A DNA stretch of 34,314 nt. Source: Klebsiella pneumoniae (lineage in GTDB: Bacteria; Pseudomonadota; Gammaproteobacteria; Pseudomonadales; CAMAPQ01). The stretch is from contig CAMAPQ010000024.1 of the NCBI GenBank assembly GCA_945860125.1, positions 1 to 34,314 on the forward strand. The letters run 5' to 3'. The notes under the pieces were generated by a model. The model made no database searches and was not told the DNA's origin. It saw only the letters and a program-made list of their open reading frames with translations. The position numbers and the translations under genes were made by a program. Positions 8,463 through 18,871 of the stretch are shown here, one piece after another (the stretch's first letter is position 1; each line of letters begins with the position of its first letter).

Positions 8463-8857
8463 AGAGATACATGCTTGATACCAATATGGTCAGTTATCTG
8501 ATAAGGGGGCACCCAGCTGTTAGCCAGCGTGTAGTGGGGGTACCCATGGCTTCTCTTTGTATATCAGCTATTACTGAGAGTGAGTTACTTTTTGGGCTCG
8601 CTAAACGACCAGATGCAAAAAAGCTTCAGATTGCGGTAAGAGAGCTTTTTAGGCGTGTTGATGTTTTGCCATGGGATAGCACTATTGCAGAGCGTTACGC
8701 TATCGCGCGAGCTGATATGGAAAGGCAGGGGAAAATACTTTCTCCCTTCGATCTACTCATTGCCACGCATGCGTTGAGTCTAAAGGCAATACTCGTGACA
8801 AACGACCAAGCTTTCAATCAAGTGATTGACCTGCATCTCGAAGATTGGACGGCTTGA
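8459..8857 (+). CDS. vapC: VapC-type toxin, PIN-domain ribonuclease
   Basis: The 132-residue PIN-domain protein would cut RNA (often initiator tRNA or rRNA in this family) when VapB is lost. The four acidic residues that hold the catalytic metal are present: Asp7 in MLDTNMVSYL, Glu42 in AITESELLFG, Asp98 in SPFDLLIATHA and Asp116 in LVTNDQAF. It is full length and looks active. Translation starts at GTG 8459, inside the end of vapB. No other gene shares the strand downstream; the following gene is convergent. Confidence 0.94.
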   Translation: MKRYMLDTNMVSYLIRGHPAVSQRVVGVPMASLCISAITESELLFGLAKRPDAKKLQIAVRELFRRVDVLPWDSTIAERYAIARADMERQGKILSPFDLLIATHALSLKAILVTNDQAFNQVIDLHLEDWTA

Positions 8858-8936
8858 GTTGTTAATATGTAAAACAGCGTTCAGAGCATTTTCGTGTTCA
8901 CCTAGCAAAGTATGAGTGAAATTAAAATATTAAGAG

Positions 8937-11012
8937 TTAAGACGCTCTAGGTAGGGCATTAACTTCTTTACTGTGAGGCACGTCAATATGCCTTGAAGAT
9001 AAGATGCTTTTAATGCCATACCCTAAAATCGTAATTAATAATGACGCAAAAACAAAAGCAAGCGAGGCATTAACGTAGTCATTAAAAATAATTTGCTGCA
9101 TTTGCTCAATCGACTTAGCCGGCGCTAATAATATCTTTTCAGATAATGCATTTTGATATTTTTGAGCATGCGATAAAAAGCCAATTTTAGGATTATCACT
9201 CCACACTTTTTGAAAACTAGCCGTTAACGTACAAACTAAAACCCAAGCCGCAGGAAGCATGGTAACCCAGGCATAACGATTTTTTTTCATCTTGAATAAA
9301 ACGCAAGTGGCAAGAATTAGTGCAATGCCTGCCAGCATTTGATTAGACATACCAAATAGCGGCCACAGCGTATTAATACCACCTAATGGATCAACGACTC
9401 CTTGATAAAGAAAATAGCCCCAACACGTGACGCATAAAGCGGTTGCGATGAGATTGGCAACGATTGAGTCCGTTCGTTTCATAGCAGGAATAAAAGCACC
9501 CAGTAAATCTTGTAACATAAAGCGGCCTGCACGGGTGCCGGCATCAACCGCCGTTAAAATAAAGAGTGCTTCAAAAAGAATTGCAAAGTGATACCAGAAA
9601 GACATAAAACCTTTCCCGCCGATGACACTAGAAAAAATTTCTGCCATACCCACGGCAAGCGTAGGTGCGCCACCGGTGCGTGAAATAATGCTTTTTTCGC
9701 CGATGTCTTGTGTGGTTTGGGTAATCATCTCAGGGGTAATATAAAACCCCCAGCTTGAAATCGCTTGCGCTGCCGATTCCGCCGTTGTGCCAATAATAGC
9801 GGCAGGGCTATTCATTACAAAATAAATACCCGGCTCAAGGCAGGAAGCGGCGACCAAAGCCATAATAGCCACAAAAGATTCCATTAACATTGCGCCATAA
9901 CCTATAAAACGAGCATGTTTTTCATTTTCAAGCATTTTAGGTGTGGTGCCTGAAGCAATTAATGAGTGAAAGCCAGAAACAGCCCCACAGGCAATGGTAA
10001 TAAAAAGAAAGGGGAATAAGCTGCCAGACCAAACAGGGCCAGAACCATCAATAAATTGTGTAATAGCAGGCATTTTAAGCGGCGGGGCGATAAAGATAAT
10101 GCTAATGGCAAGCACAACAATCGTGCCTATTTTAAGAAAAGTAGAGAGATAATCTCTGGGCGCAAGGAGTAACCATACCGGTAACACAGAAGCAATAAAA
10201 CCGTAACCAATGAGCATCCAGCTGAGCTCTTTACCAGAGAAACTGAACCATGCCGCAAGTGTTGTATTTTCACTCACAATTTGCCCACCAAAAATAGCCA
10301 TAATAAGCAAGATAAAACCCATGCAAGAGACTTCACCAATGCGTCCTGGTCGCACATAGCGGCTATAAAGCCCCATAAATAAAGCAATTGGCATGGTCGC
10401 TGCCACGGTGAAAGTGCCCCATGGCGAATCTGCTAATGCTTTTACGACAATAAGCGCTAACACGGCCAGCAAAATTGCCATAATCATGAATGTACCAAAA
10501 AGTGCAATCACACCCGGGATAGGCCCTAACTCAGATTTAATAAGATCGCCCAATGAGCGACCATCACGCCGTGTCGAAATGAAAAGAATGATGAAATCTT
10601 GCACTGCGCCTGCAAAAACAACCCCGATTAAAATCCATAACATGCCAGGCAAGTAACCCATTTGCGCCGCAAGAATCGGCCCTACTAAAGGACCTGCACC
10701 CGCAATCGCCGCAAAATGATGTCCAAATAAAACATATCGATTGGTTGGAACATAATCTAATCCATCATTTAAACGATGGGCGGGTGTCAGCCTTTTTTCA
10801 TCAAGCCCCAGCACACGATTTTCAATAAATAAACTATAAAAGCGATAACCAATGGCATAAACACAAATAGCCGCAATCACAATCCATATGGCACTGATGG
10901 ATTCACCTTGATACAAAGCAATAACGCCAAAAGCCGCTGCGCATAATAATGAAACAGCTAACCATAAAAGTTTTTCAAAGGAAAAAAGAGGGGATTTCTG
11001 TACGTCTTTCAC
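8937..11012 (-). CDS. cstA: carbon starvation protein A family transporter (CstA/BtsT)
   Basis: Inner-membrane transporter of the CstA family, whose characterised E. coli members import pyruvate or peptides under nutrient limitation. The 691-residue length matches (CstA 701, BtsT 716). Family signatures visible include GYRFYSLFIENRVLGLDEKR, the segment DYVPTNRYVLFGHHFAAIAGAGPLVGP (residues about 87-113), FHSLIASGTTPKMLENE, and LFEALFILTAVDAGTRAGRFMLQD. Hydrophobic helices cover the rest. The start is GTG 11012 with TAGGA eleven bases upstream; the nearby ATG is followed at once by a stop. It lies 30 bases after argH and may be co-transcribed with it. Sequence reading alone cannot say which substrate it takes. 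Confidence 0.92.
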   Translation of the reverse strand: MKDVQKSPLFSFEKLLWLAVSLLCAAAFGVIALYQGESISAIWIVIAAICVYAIGYRFYSLFIENRVLGLDEKRLTPAHRLNDGLDYVPTNRYVLFGHHFAAIAGAGPLVGPILAAQMGYLPGMLWILIGVVFAGAVQDFIILFISTRRDGRSLGDLIKSELGPIPGVIALFGTFMIMAILLAVLALIVVKALADSPWGTFTVAATMPIALFMGLYSRYVRPGRIGEVSCMGFILLIMAIFGGQIVSENTTLAAWFSFSGKELSWMLIGYGFIASVLPVWLLLAPRDYLSTFLKIGTIVVLAISIIFIAPPLKMPAITQFIDGSGPVWSGSLFPFLFITIACGAVSGFHSLIASGTTPKMLENEKHARFIGYGAMLMESFVAIMALVAASCLEPGIYFVMNSPAAIIGTTAESAAQAISSWGFYITPEMITQTTQDIGEKSIISRTGGAPTLAVGMAEIFSSVIGGKGFMSFWYHFAILFEALFILTAVDAGTRAGRFMLQDLLGAFIPAMKRTDSIVANLIATALCVTCWGYFLYQGVVDPLGGINTLWPLFGMSNQMLAGIALILATCVLFKMKKNRYAWVTMLPAAWVLVCTLTASFQKVWSDNPKIGFLSHAQKYQNALSEKILLAPAKSIEQMQQIIFNDYVNASLAFVFASLLITILGYGIKSILSSRHIDVPHSKEVNALPRAS

Positions 11013-11042
11013 TAGATCATCGTTCCTACATTATTTTGTTTG

Positions 11043-12473
11043 TTAATTGTTTTTTCGGCTTTCTAAGTTTTTTTCAGCCGCATGAATTTGGTTCATAACT
11101 TGATTTGGCGCTGTGCCGCCAAAATGATCGCGGCTTTTTGTTGAGCCTTCTAGGCTTAAAACACTAAAAACATCGGCCTCAATTTTATCGCTAATACTTT
11201 GTAGCGTTTTCAGTTCCATCTGTTGTAATTTTAAGTTGTGTTGAATGGCATACTGAACCGTTTTACCGACGATTTCATGCGCATCACGAAAAGCAATGCC
11301 TTTTCTTACTAAGTAGTCCGCAAGATCAGTGGCTGTCGTAAAGCCTTCTTCTGCTGCACGATACATTTTATCTTTGCACGCTTTCATGGCCGGAATCATT
11401 TCAGAAAAAGCAAACAGACAGTTTTTAACCGTATCAATACAGTCAAATAGTGGTTCTTTATCTTCTTGATTATCCTTGTTGTAAGCCAAAGGTTGCGATT
11501 TCATCAGCGTAATCAACGCAATTAATGAACCGACAACACGCCCTGATTTTCCACGTACCAATTCAGGAACATCAGGGTTTTTTTTCTGCGGCATAATTGA
11601 AGAACCGGTACAAAAGCGATCCGGCAGATCAATAAAATGAAAGGCACTGCTCGACCAAAGAATGAGTTCTTCTGCCATACGGCTTAAGTGAATCATGAGA
11701 ATACTAGAAGCGGCGGTTAACTCAATTGCAAAGTCACGATCAGACACCGCATCCAATGAATTACGGCAGACGCCTTCAAACTGTAATAATTCGGCGGTGA
11801 AATGACGATCAATAGGATAAGGCGTGCCCGCCAGTGCCGCCGCACCCAAAGGTAATTGATTTAATCTTTTCTGGCAGTCATAAAAACGGCTGTAATCTCG
11901 CTCAAGCATTTCATACCAAGCAAGCAGGTGATGACCAAACGTAACGGGCTGGGCATTTTGCAAGTGAGTAAACCCCGGCAAAATAGCGTCATAATTTTCC
12001 CTCGCTTTAAAAACAATACCCGTTTGTAACGCAGAAATTAACTGCAAAATATGGTTAATTTCTGAGCGCACATAAAGCCTAATATCCGTTGCAACTTGAT
12101 CGTTTCGTGAGCGTGCTGTATGCAGTTTTTTACCTAATACGCCAATCTTTTCAGTAAGACGCACTTCGATATTCATATGCACATCTTCCAGTTCAATGCG
12201 CCAACTAAAAGCACCACTGATAATCTCTTCGCGTACTTCTTCAAGGCCGCGAACGATTACTTCTTTTTCTTCTTCTTTAAGGACACCTACTTTCGCGAGC
12301 ATCGTTGCATGTGCGATGGAACCTTGAATATCAAATAACGCCATGCGTTGATCAAAGCCAACAGACGCCGTAAATTCCTGAACAAAACGATCCGTGCTTT
12401 CACTAAATCTTCCGCCCCATAAAGTTTGACCAGAAGGTTTCTGTGATTCAGGTTGCGTCTGTTTATCGTTCAT
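11043..12473 (-). CDS. argH: argininosuccinate lyase
   Basis: Cytoplasmic enzyme that splits argininosuccinate into arginine and fumarate, the last step of arginine synthesis. The 476-residue protein has TARSRNDQ at 119-126, the catalytic histidine in [10 protein letters not shown] (His170), and the fumarase/aspartase signature [11 protein letters not shown] at 290-300, whose serine is catalytic. The first 15 residues ([15 protein letters not shown]) extend slightly before the conserved LWGGRFSE. No other arginine genes are in the window; argG is usually adjacent in other genomes. It shares a strand with cstA. Confidence 0.96.
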   Translation of the reverse strand: MNDKQTQPESQKPSGQTLWGGRFSESTDRFVQEFTASVGFDQRMALFDIQGSIAHATMLAKVGVLKEEEKEVIVRGLEEVREEIISGAFSWRIELEDVHMNIEVRLTEKIGVLGKKLHTARSRNDQVATDIRLYVRSEINHILQLISALQTGIVFKARENYDAILPGFTHLQNAQPVTFGHHLLAWYEMLERDYSRFYDCQKRLNQLPLGAAALAGTPYPIDRHFTAELLQFEGVCRNSLDAVSDRDFAIELTAASSILMIHLSRMAEELILWSSSAFHFIDLPDRFCTGSSIMPQKKNPDVPELVRGKSGRVVGSLIALITLMKSQPLAYNKDNQEDKEPLFDCIDTVKNCLFAFSEMIPAMKACKDKMYRAAEEGFTTATDLADYLVRKGIAFRDAHEIVGKTVQYAIQHNLKLQQMELKTLQSISDKIEADVFSVLSLEGSTKSRDHFGGTAPNQVMNQIHAAEKNLESRKNN

Positions 12474-12501
12474 GATGTACCTTAAAGAAATAAAAAAAAG
12501 G

Positions 12502-15383
12502 CTATTTTACAATGTTGTTAGGAGCAACAAAACCGACGGCAATTTTAGCGCCACCACTAGAGAAAAGACTACTTATTTCGGTAACTAATTCACCAAAAAC
12601 AGCCGTTTCATCAATGGTTCGATCAGGCAGCGGAATAATAGGGATAATAGGCGTTCCATGGTTACCCCGATTAAATCTCACCATTAAGCGCACGCCGCCT
12701 TCTGGCGCAAAAAAACCTGTGCCAAATAAAGCAGGATCAACATTATTTAATGCTAATAATCTTGCTAAACCTTCTGTTCCGGTTAAGGGTGCAGGTAAGG
12801 CAGCAAGATCAGGCAGGGCAGGCTTGCCATCTAAACATTGATCTTTTGAATGTTGTTCATTAAAGGGTTTTTGTGAACAAGCTTCATTGTTTAAGTCTTT
12901 AAAAGGACAATAACCTGCTAAATGATGTTTAAATGGTGCGCTCATTGCGGGTAAGAGCGAAGGATATAGGCTGCTATCTGCCGCTAAGGGCATCACTTGA
13001 TCTTTCGGTTCTGTTTCACCACCACTAAATTCTGTAACAAGAAGCGGTGTTTTTTGCTTATTTAAGGCTTCTATAAAATTTACAGGATCTACCGAGTCAA
13101 ACATACTTTGAAAGATGTATAAGTATTTTTCAAGATTTTGTGTGCCTTGGGCGATTAGGTATTTATTTGAGGTGGGATCGTATGAGCTTAGTGCAAGCCC
13201 TGCCAGTATTCTTGAGGCACCGAAATCTTTACTGGGCGAATTCTCTATAAGCTTCGTAACGTTACCGCTGGTACTTAAAAAAGCAGCTGCTTTAATACGA
13301 TTTAAAGAGGGGTTATTTGCAAGCACCTCTGCATCATTATTAGTTGCTACAAAAGGAATGCCTGCTAAACCACCTAAAGAATGGCCAATAAAATAAACAT
13401 CAGAAGCATCAAGATCAGCGCTGCCATCTTTATCTAAATCAAAGGTTTTTAAACTGGCATTCAAATTCAGAAAATCAACGACGGCTTGACGAAGATTATC
13501 TCGGCTTGTTTGCATATTGGCTAAATTCATAAAGAGCGTGCCAGAGCTGCCTTTTTTATTGTCATAATCCATTGCGATGGGATTAAAAGCACTATCAGCA
13601 TACCAGCCAAAATGACGCTCACGAGGGGTGCCAAACTTTGCATCCAGCCCTGAAATAACCGTGTGATTTAAATCATCCAGTACGGGAAAATAATTTGTTA
13701 AATTTGAGCATCCATCCGTTTTTTTGATCGCAATCGTTGCGCCAGAAGCGGCCACGCCATGAAGGGGTAGGTCAATTGTTGCAACAGCAAAACAGCGTGT
13801 ATCAGGTAAACCGCCCGCTCTTAACGCTCTTAAACAACCACTTGCTAGCGTGTTGGCTAAAATTAAACTAGCAGAGCGATCAACCGTAATACCGTGTGCA
13901 AATATAATAACAGGCCATTGTTTGTTTACTGAAAAAGCCTTTAAAGCAGCGGCAGCGTTTGAAGTAGCGCCTTGTGTGGCGGCGGCTTCCTGCACTGCTT
14001 TAAGATTAGGCGTCATAACAGTAACGGCAACGGTTTCATCATTTTGCTTTTTGGGGAAAGGGTAACGATAAGTAACGTTGTATGCAGCATCTTCATAACT
14101 TGCGTTTTTAGTATCCAGCACTGTTTTGTCCGCTGGTGGAATAGAAACGGTTGAATTTGATGCTTTTGCTAATAGGCTGCCTAAAATAAGATCAGGCTCC
14201 CAAAAGCTTTTTACAATAGTGCTTTGATTGTTTCCACCGGCTGTCGGTGTTTTTAGATAAGAGGGCAGTTTAATTACCCCTTGAAACAGTACGCTAGGTT
14301 GGGTAAAGAGCAAATTAAGCGGGTTGGCATCGGCGCCTAGTTCAGTTGCTTTATAAAAATAATTTTCGCGTGGTTTGGGGGTAGGTAAGAAAGCATCAAA
14401 AGCAGGATTGCTCAGTGCTGTGTTAAATGTAGCAGGCGCCGCAATTGCTTTTAAAATATCTGTTGTCGCCGTAGTGGTAAATGTGTAGGCAAGCACAATA
14501 TTATCTTTTGATAAAGCAGGATTAATTGCTTTTTTGATAAAGCCTTCGCCTAGTTTTTCCCAGCTGCGTATGGCTTGTTGTAAAGTTTGAAATTGAACCA
14601 GTGTTGTATCAAGCTCGGAACCAAGTTGATGATAGGCAACCGAAGGGCCTATTTTTTTACCGTTTATATCGCGAACACTATCCAATAAAACCACTAAATA
14701 TTTTGTTTTACCTTTAAGAGGCTTAAGAGGGCTCAGACGTAGTACGTTGCCTTTTTTTTCATCAGCTGACTGCTGATCAAGGGAGAGAACCTCAGCACGT
14801 ACAATGGGAATATGTTCAACCAGAAAAGGATTCGCTGTATTGAGCTTTTGAAGATCTAATGCATCGCCTGTGATATTCAGCGGAATTAATAAAACATTGG
14901 GCCCATAAATAAGACAAGGATGTGTGGCTAAAACAAGGCCAGGATTTATTTTTATTTGTTGTTGAATAATAGCTGCCTCGCTAGGTGTACATAAAGAGGC
15001 CGCATCCAGTGCGCTGCCTTGAAAGGCAATATCAATCTGGCCAGTTGTCGAAAAACCATCCAAATCATTTAAAGCGCGTGTAACAGGAGAAGTGGCATCA
15101 TTAACGTAGGCTGTTCCATCTGTTGTTCCACTAAAGATCAAGTCATTAGCAAGGGGAACTTGTGAGGCGGCAGGATTAAAAAGGGGTCTTGCTTCTGCTT
15201 GCGGCAAAGGGGGATTTTATTTTCATCAACGAAATTACTTGATATATCGCCAAGACTACCTGTGGGTGCTTGATCGGCATTATTTTGATCACACCCTGTG
15301 CTAATAAAGGCACACAGCATAATAAATGAACGAAAGAGGGCGTTATTGAGCGTAAGAGGGTAATTCATCCAAAACTTTTTCAT
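12502..15383 (-). pseudogene. VolA/Pla-1-like lipoprotein lipase, interrupted by a one-base frameshift
   Basis: Two overlapping minus-strand frames make one protein. The first (15383 downward) starts at ATG after CAGGAATAAACC and encodes a lipoprotein-type signal ending FISTGC, so the product should be anchored to a membrane from outside the cytoplasm. The second frame (15207-12502, 901 residues) begins PQAEARPLFNPAASQVPLANDLIF, the start of the bacterial 'virulence factor lipase N-terminal' domain. It later shows an alpha/beta-hydrolase oxyanion region (VIIFAHGITVDRS), the nucleophile elbow FIGHSLGGLAG (Ser about 610 of this frame), and a late GNHG histidine. Adding one C in the run at 15209-15213 rejoins the frames into about 960 residues. 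It could be a true inactivation, phase variation or a sequencing error. Its neighbours are the divergent DUF1302/Ycf48/RND genes. Confidence 0.85.
15209..15213 (-). other. frameshift point in the lipase gene: run of five C on the coding strand
   Basis: The coding strand reads ...AAAATCCCCCTTTGCCGC. With five C the lipoprotein frame runs on to a stop at 15138; with six C it would read K-I-P-P-L-P-Q-A-E-A and join the lipase frame. The joint sequence matches what is expected between signal peptide and domain. There is no good -1 slippery heptamer with a following stem, so programmed shifting is not favoured. Confidence 0.8.
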
Positions 15384-15467
15384 GGTTTATTCCTGATGAG
15401 TTTATTATGAAGTTCATTATTTCGTACATTGTTTCGTGCATTCTTTGCACTAGTAAATAAGGTCTCG

Positions 15468-15496
15468 TTGTATTTTCAAAACCATTATCATAAACT
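15468..15496 (+). promoter_or_regulatory. possible promoter for the DUF1302 gene set
   Basis: TTGTAT at 15468-15473 and TAAACT at 15491-15496 are 17 bases apart in the 200-base divergent gap between the lipase and the DUF1302 gene, about 90 bases before the start codon. The match to the sigma-70 consensus is only fair. No clear operator symmetry was seen in the gap. Confidence 0.25.
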
Positions 15497-15583
15497 GCGC
15501 AAGAGAAGCATGAGGTTACTCTTTTTTTACTGTAAATAAAAACCTTAAAACCGAGCTAAAACTTATAGAGAAGGTGAGCAATC

Positions 15584-17665
15584 ATGGAAGCAATCCACTT
15601 GTTAAGACAAAAAAAAAATCAACAATATAGAACCTCTAAACTAAGACTTCACCTTATTTTTTTTCTTCCCTTTATTTCTAGTGCGGCTTTTGCAGGTATC
15701 TATGAATCTGTCAAAAATATTGATGGGGTTGAAGTAGATTGGGGCGCTACCGTTTCTTATGGGGCAAGTTGGCGATTAGAAGAGCCTAATCCCCGTTTTG
15801 AAGCGCGCGGTAATTATGCGGATTTAGCGCTAAAAACACAGATCAATAAAAATGATGGCGATAATAATTTTGATACAGGTCTTGTCTCTAGCGTTGCAAA
15901 ATTTACGTCTGAATTACAAATTAAATATCACAACTACGGCTCTTTTTTACGTGCGACGGGTTTTTATGATAATCAAATAATGCATGGGCATCATCAAGGC
16001 GGCCAAATTGACCAGTTTGAAAATAATGGTTATGGCGATGATTTTGGCGCTGAAGTAAAAGATGTTGCAGGTAGTCGTGTGCGATTTTTAGATGCTTATG
16101 TATGGAGTGATTACACCATCGCTGAGCGGGCTGTTTCTGTGCGCGCAGGTCAGCAGGTATTGAACTGGGGTGAAGCTCTTTTTTTCCAGGATGGTATTAA
16201 CTCAGCTAATTCCGTTTCTTTAACACAGCTTCGTTTGCCAGGTAGTGAAGTAAAAGAAGTATTGCTGCCGCTGCCCATGTTATTTGCGCAAATGAATCTA
16301 ACGCAAAATTTGAATGTAGAAGCTTTTTATGAGTTTGCCTGGGAGCCTTCAGAAGCTGATCCTGCCGGCACGTTTTTATCAACGCATGATGCTTTTATAG
16401 GGCCCGGTTCCCAATCTGTTCTTGTTGACTTTAAAGGTTCTTCTGCTGAACAAATTGTTACCGCTTACAACCAAGTAAGCCGAGGCGTTTCAGCAACGGA
16501 CCCTCGATCAACCCGTATTTTTGTTGATCGCCGAGCGGATGTAAACCCAAGCGATAGTGGACAATTTGGATTGGCTTTTAGGTATTTTGCCCAAGCGCTG
16601 AATGATACTGAGTTTGGTTTGTATTTTTTAAATTATCATGCGCATAAACAAGTAGCAGGCGCGGTAACTGGTCAGCCTTTTGGTTCCGGTATTGAAGGCA
16701 CTTCAGCTTGTCAGGCAACCAAGCTTATGTTGGCTCAGGCAGGTATTGGTGGGCAGGCATGTGCTGATCACACTAAAATTTTGGCAGGGCTACCGATTAA
16801 CGCAACAGGCATTACCAATCAAACCGTACAACAAGCCTTGGGTGATAGCGTCAATAATGCTGCTAAACAGCTAATTGGCGGGGCCAACGCAATTCATTTT
16901 GTCGATACTTCTGAGTATCTTTTTTATTATCCAGAAGATATTAAATTATATGGTGTTAGCTTTAATACCCATCTTGGCGAAACAGCGATAGCCGGTGAGA
17001 TTGCTTATCGCCCTGACGGCGTTTTTCTGCCTGAAACAGGTGATAACCTCATTGCTTATAATGCCCTAGCCGCGTCAACACTCGGTAATTCAACCACTGC
17101 CAGTGTTAATTATGGGCCACATATTTCAGGTGTAACCGCTAATGAAACGATTATCGTAATGGATGAAAAAGACATGGTTAATCTCTCCTTGAGTGCGACC
17201 CATAGTTTTGGCCCTGTCATGAAGATTGATAACTTATTCACGGTTGTAGAGTTGGGTTTAGCGCATGTTGCCGGTCTTGATGAAGACAAGCTGTATGCAG
17301 CTGAACAAGCACTGCTTTATTTAGTTGATGCAAGTGGTAACCCGGTGCGCACAGAGGGCACCCCTGAACAATATTTAACTAAAAATTCTTGGGGCTATCG
17401 TTGGGTGGTAGGGGCTGATTTTAATAATGCGTTTAATGGCGTGAAACTTACCCCCATGCTGCGCTTTGCGCACGATGTAAACGGTAATTCAGTTTTTGGT
17501 GGTAATTTTGTTGAAGATCGAAAATCGGCAACTCTTTCTTTAGAGGCAACCTATTTGGTTAATTTTCAAGCAGGTCTTAATTACACTACTTTTTGGAATG
17601 CCAGTGATCGCAATCAGTTAATTGATCGTGACTTTGCGAGTTTTAACGTCAAATATTCTTTTTAG
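15584..17665 (+). CDS. DUF1302 family outer-membrane protein
   Basis: The 693-residue protein starts with a long basic N-region and a signal peptide ending SSAAFA before GIYES. The mature part begins VDWGATVSYGASWRLEEPNPR and contains VRAGQQVLNWGEALFFQDGIN, hallmarks of the DUF1302 family. Alternating hydrophobic strands run through the length and the end is NVKYSF, a terminal phenylalanine typical of outer-membrane beta-barrels. GAAGGTGAG lies before the ATG. It leads a plus-strand set with the Ycf48-like and RND genes. In other proteobacteria DUF1302 is found with DUF1329, a BNR/Ycf48 protein and an MMPL transporter; DUF1329 is missing here. The substrate is unknown; lipid or hydrophobic compound transport is an inference from context. 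Confidence 0.88.
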   Translation: MEAIHLLRQKKNQQYRTSKLRLHLIFFLPFISSAAFAGIYESVKNIDGVEVDWGATVSYGASWRLEEPNPRFEARGNYADLALKTQINKNDGDNNFDTGLVSSVAKFTSELQIKYHNYGSFLRATGFYDNQIMHGHHQGGQIDQFENNGYGDDFGAEVKDVAGSRVRFLDAYVWSDYTIAERAVSVRAGQQVLNWGEALFFQDGINSANSVSLTQLRLPGSEVKEVLLPLPMLFAQMNLTQNLNVEAFYEFAWEPSEADPAGTFLSTHDAFIGPGSQSVLVDFKGSSAEQIVTAYNQVSRGVSATDPRSTRIFVDRRADVNPSDSGQFGLAFRYFAQALNDTEFGLYFLNYHAHKQVAGAVTGQPFGSGIEGTSACQATKLMLAQAGIGGQACADHTKILAGLPINATGITNQTVQQALGDSVNNAAKQLIGGANAIHFVDTSEYLFYYPEDIKLYGVSFNTHLGETAIAGEIAYRPDGVFLPETGDNLIAYNALAASTLGNSTTASVNYGPHISGVTANETIIVMDEKDMVNLSLSATHSFGPVMKIDNLFTVVELGLAHVAGLDEDKLYAAEQALLYLVDASGNPVRTEGTPEQYLTKNSWGYRWVVGADFNNAFNGVKLTPMLRFAHDVNGNSVFGGNFVEDRKSATLSLEATYLVNFQAGLNYTTFWNASDRNQLIDRDFASFNVKYSF

Positions 17666-17685
17666 TCTTTTCATTGAGGAAGTGG

Positions 17686-18795
17686 ATGATTTATCAAAGC
17701 AGGATGCAAAAAAATATATTGGTAGTATGTTTTGTACTATTCATGAATCTATTTACGGTTGTGCATGCAGAAACGCTTAAGCCGCAACCTGGCGCTAAAA
17801 AAACGTTAAGAAATGCGCTGACCACGCAGAAAGTAATGCGTGCTTTATATACTGATGTTGCGTTGTGTGAGTCTCGCTTGATTGTCGTGGGGGATCGCGG
17901 TCAAATTGTTTATTCAAATGATAGTGGTATAAATTGGTTACAAGCCACGGTGCCCGTTAATCAGTTACTAACGGCTGTTTTTTTTGTGGGTAAAAAAGGA
18001 TGGGCAGTAGGGCATGACGGTATTATTCTTCATAGTCAAGATTGCGGCCTCAACTGGCAAGTGCAGCACCATGTGCCTTTTGAAAATCAAAGTCATATTT
18101 CTTTGGCGGGTAGCCAAAGTACTGAAGGAACGAATATCTCGGATGCCTCAGATTCCTCCTCAGATGTTTGGGATGAATTTGATAATAAAAAAGGAACGCC
18201 CCTGCTAGATCTTTATTTTTTTGATGAGAATGAAGGGATGGCAGTCGGTGGTTATGGTCTTTTCTTACATACAACAGATGGCGGCATCCACTGGAATGAT
18301 TGGGCGGATCATATTGATAATCCCGATGGTTTGCATCTCAATACTTTATTTGTTGATCAAGACGGGCTTGCTTATCTTGGGGGGGAAATGGGTATTTTAT
18401 TTCGTTCTAGCGACAAAGGTGCCCATTGGCAACCGATGACAAGCCCCACGGAAGCTTCTATTTATGGAATACATCTAACCAAAGCACAAACAATTAAAAA
18501 GATATTCATTTTTGGTTTGGGTGGTGCGTTGTACGCGAGTAAGGATGCAGGTAATTCGTGGGAAAAAATTGAAACGTCTTTAACCACTAACTTAAATATG
18601 GCACTTGAACTTGCAAGCGGCACCCTTTTTATTACAACTAATTCAGGCGCGTTACTTAAATCTGATAAACAAGGCTTAACTTTTTCTTTATTACCAACAG
18701 GTGAAAAAACTGCTCTGGTGGGGGTAGTTGAATCTGTAGATCATGCCTTAATTATTGTCGGGCAGCATGGCATAAAACGTTTGACGCAATATTAA
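17686..18795 (+). CDS. secreted Ycf48-like beta-propeller protein
   Basis: The start at ATG 17686 was chosen because GAGGA lies five bases before it; an in-frame TTG at 17674 is upstream of that site. A signal peptide (NILVVCFVLFMNLFTVVHA) precedes the mature chain, so the product should be periplasmic or outer-membrane associated. Repeats of the type VVGDRGQIVYSNDSGINW, AVGHDGIILHSQDCGLNW, AVGGYGLFLHTTDGGIHW and ...GILFRSSDKGAHW mark the Ycf48/BNR propeller family. A Ser/Asp-rich insert sits near residues 140-160. The gene begins 20 bases after the DUF1302 stop, which indicates one operon. In this setting the family is thought to be an accessory subunit of the envelope transport module; the link to photosystem II assembly holds only for cyanobacterial and plastid members. 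Confidence 0.85.
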   Translation: MIYQSRMQKNILVVCFVLFMNLFTVVHAETLKPQPGAKKTLRNALTTQKVMRALYTDVALCESRLIVVGDRGQIVYSNDSGINWLQATVPVNQLLTAVFFVGKKGWAVGHDGIILHSQDCGLNWQVQHHVPFENQSHISLAGSQSTEGTNISDASDSSSDVWDEFDNKKGTPLLDLYFFDENEGMAVGGYGLFLHTTDGGIHWNDWADHIDNPDGLHLNTLFVDQDGLAYLGGEMGILFRSSDKGAHWQPMTSPTEASIYGIHLTKAQTIKKIFIFGLGGALYASKDAGNSWEKIETSLTTNLNMALELASGTLFITTNSGALLKSDKQGLTFSLLPTGEKTALVGVVESVDHALIIVGQHGIKRLTQY

Positions 18796-18871
18796 AATAA
18801 TAAATACCTTAATTACGATCAGCATAAATTAAGGATAAGCCTCATGAAGTATAAGGATAAAAGGAGCAAGA

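Noticed and set aside
12512..14154. Several plus-strand frames of 60-109 codons inside the lipase gene
   Set aside because: They lie antisense to a protein with clear domain motifs and have no ribosome sites or recognisable sequence.
15206..15216. Programmed -1 ribosomal frameshift in the lipase gene
   Set aside because: The site is not a standard X-XXY-YYZ heptamer and no strong stem or internal ribosome site follows at the right distance; indel or sequencing error is simpler.
17686..18795. Photosystem assembly role from the Ycf48 similarity
   Set aside because: Nothing else in the window is photosynthetic; the same propeller family is common beside MMPL/DUF1302 genes in non-photosynthetic proteobacteria.
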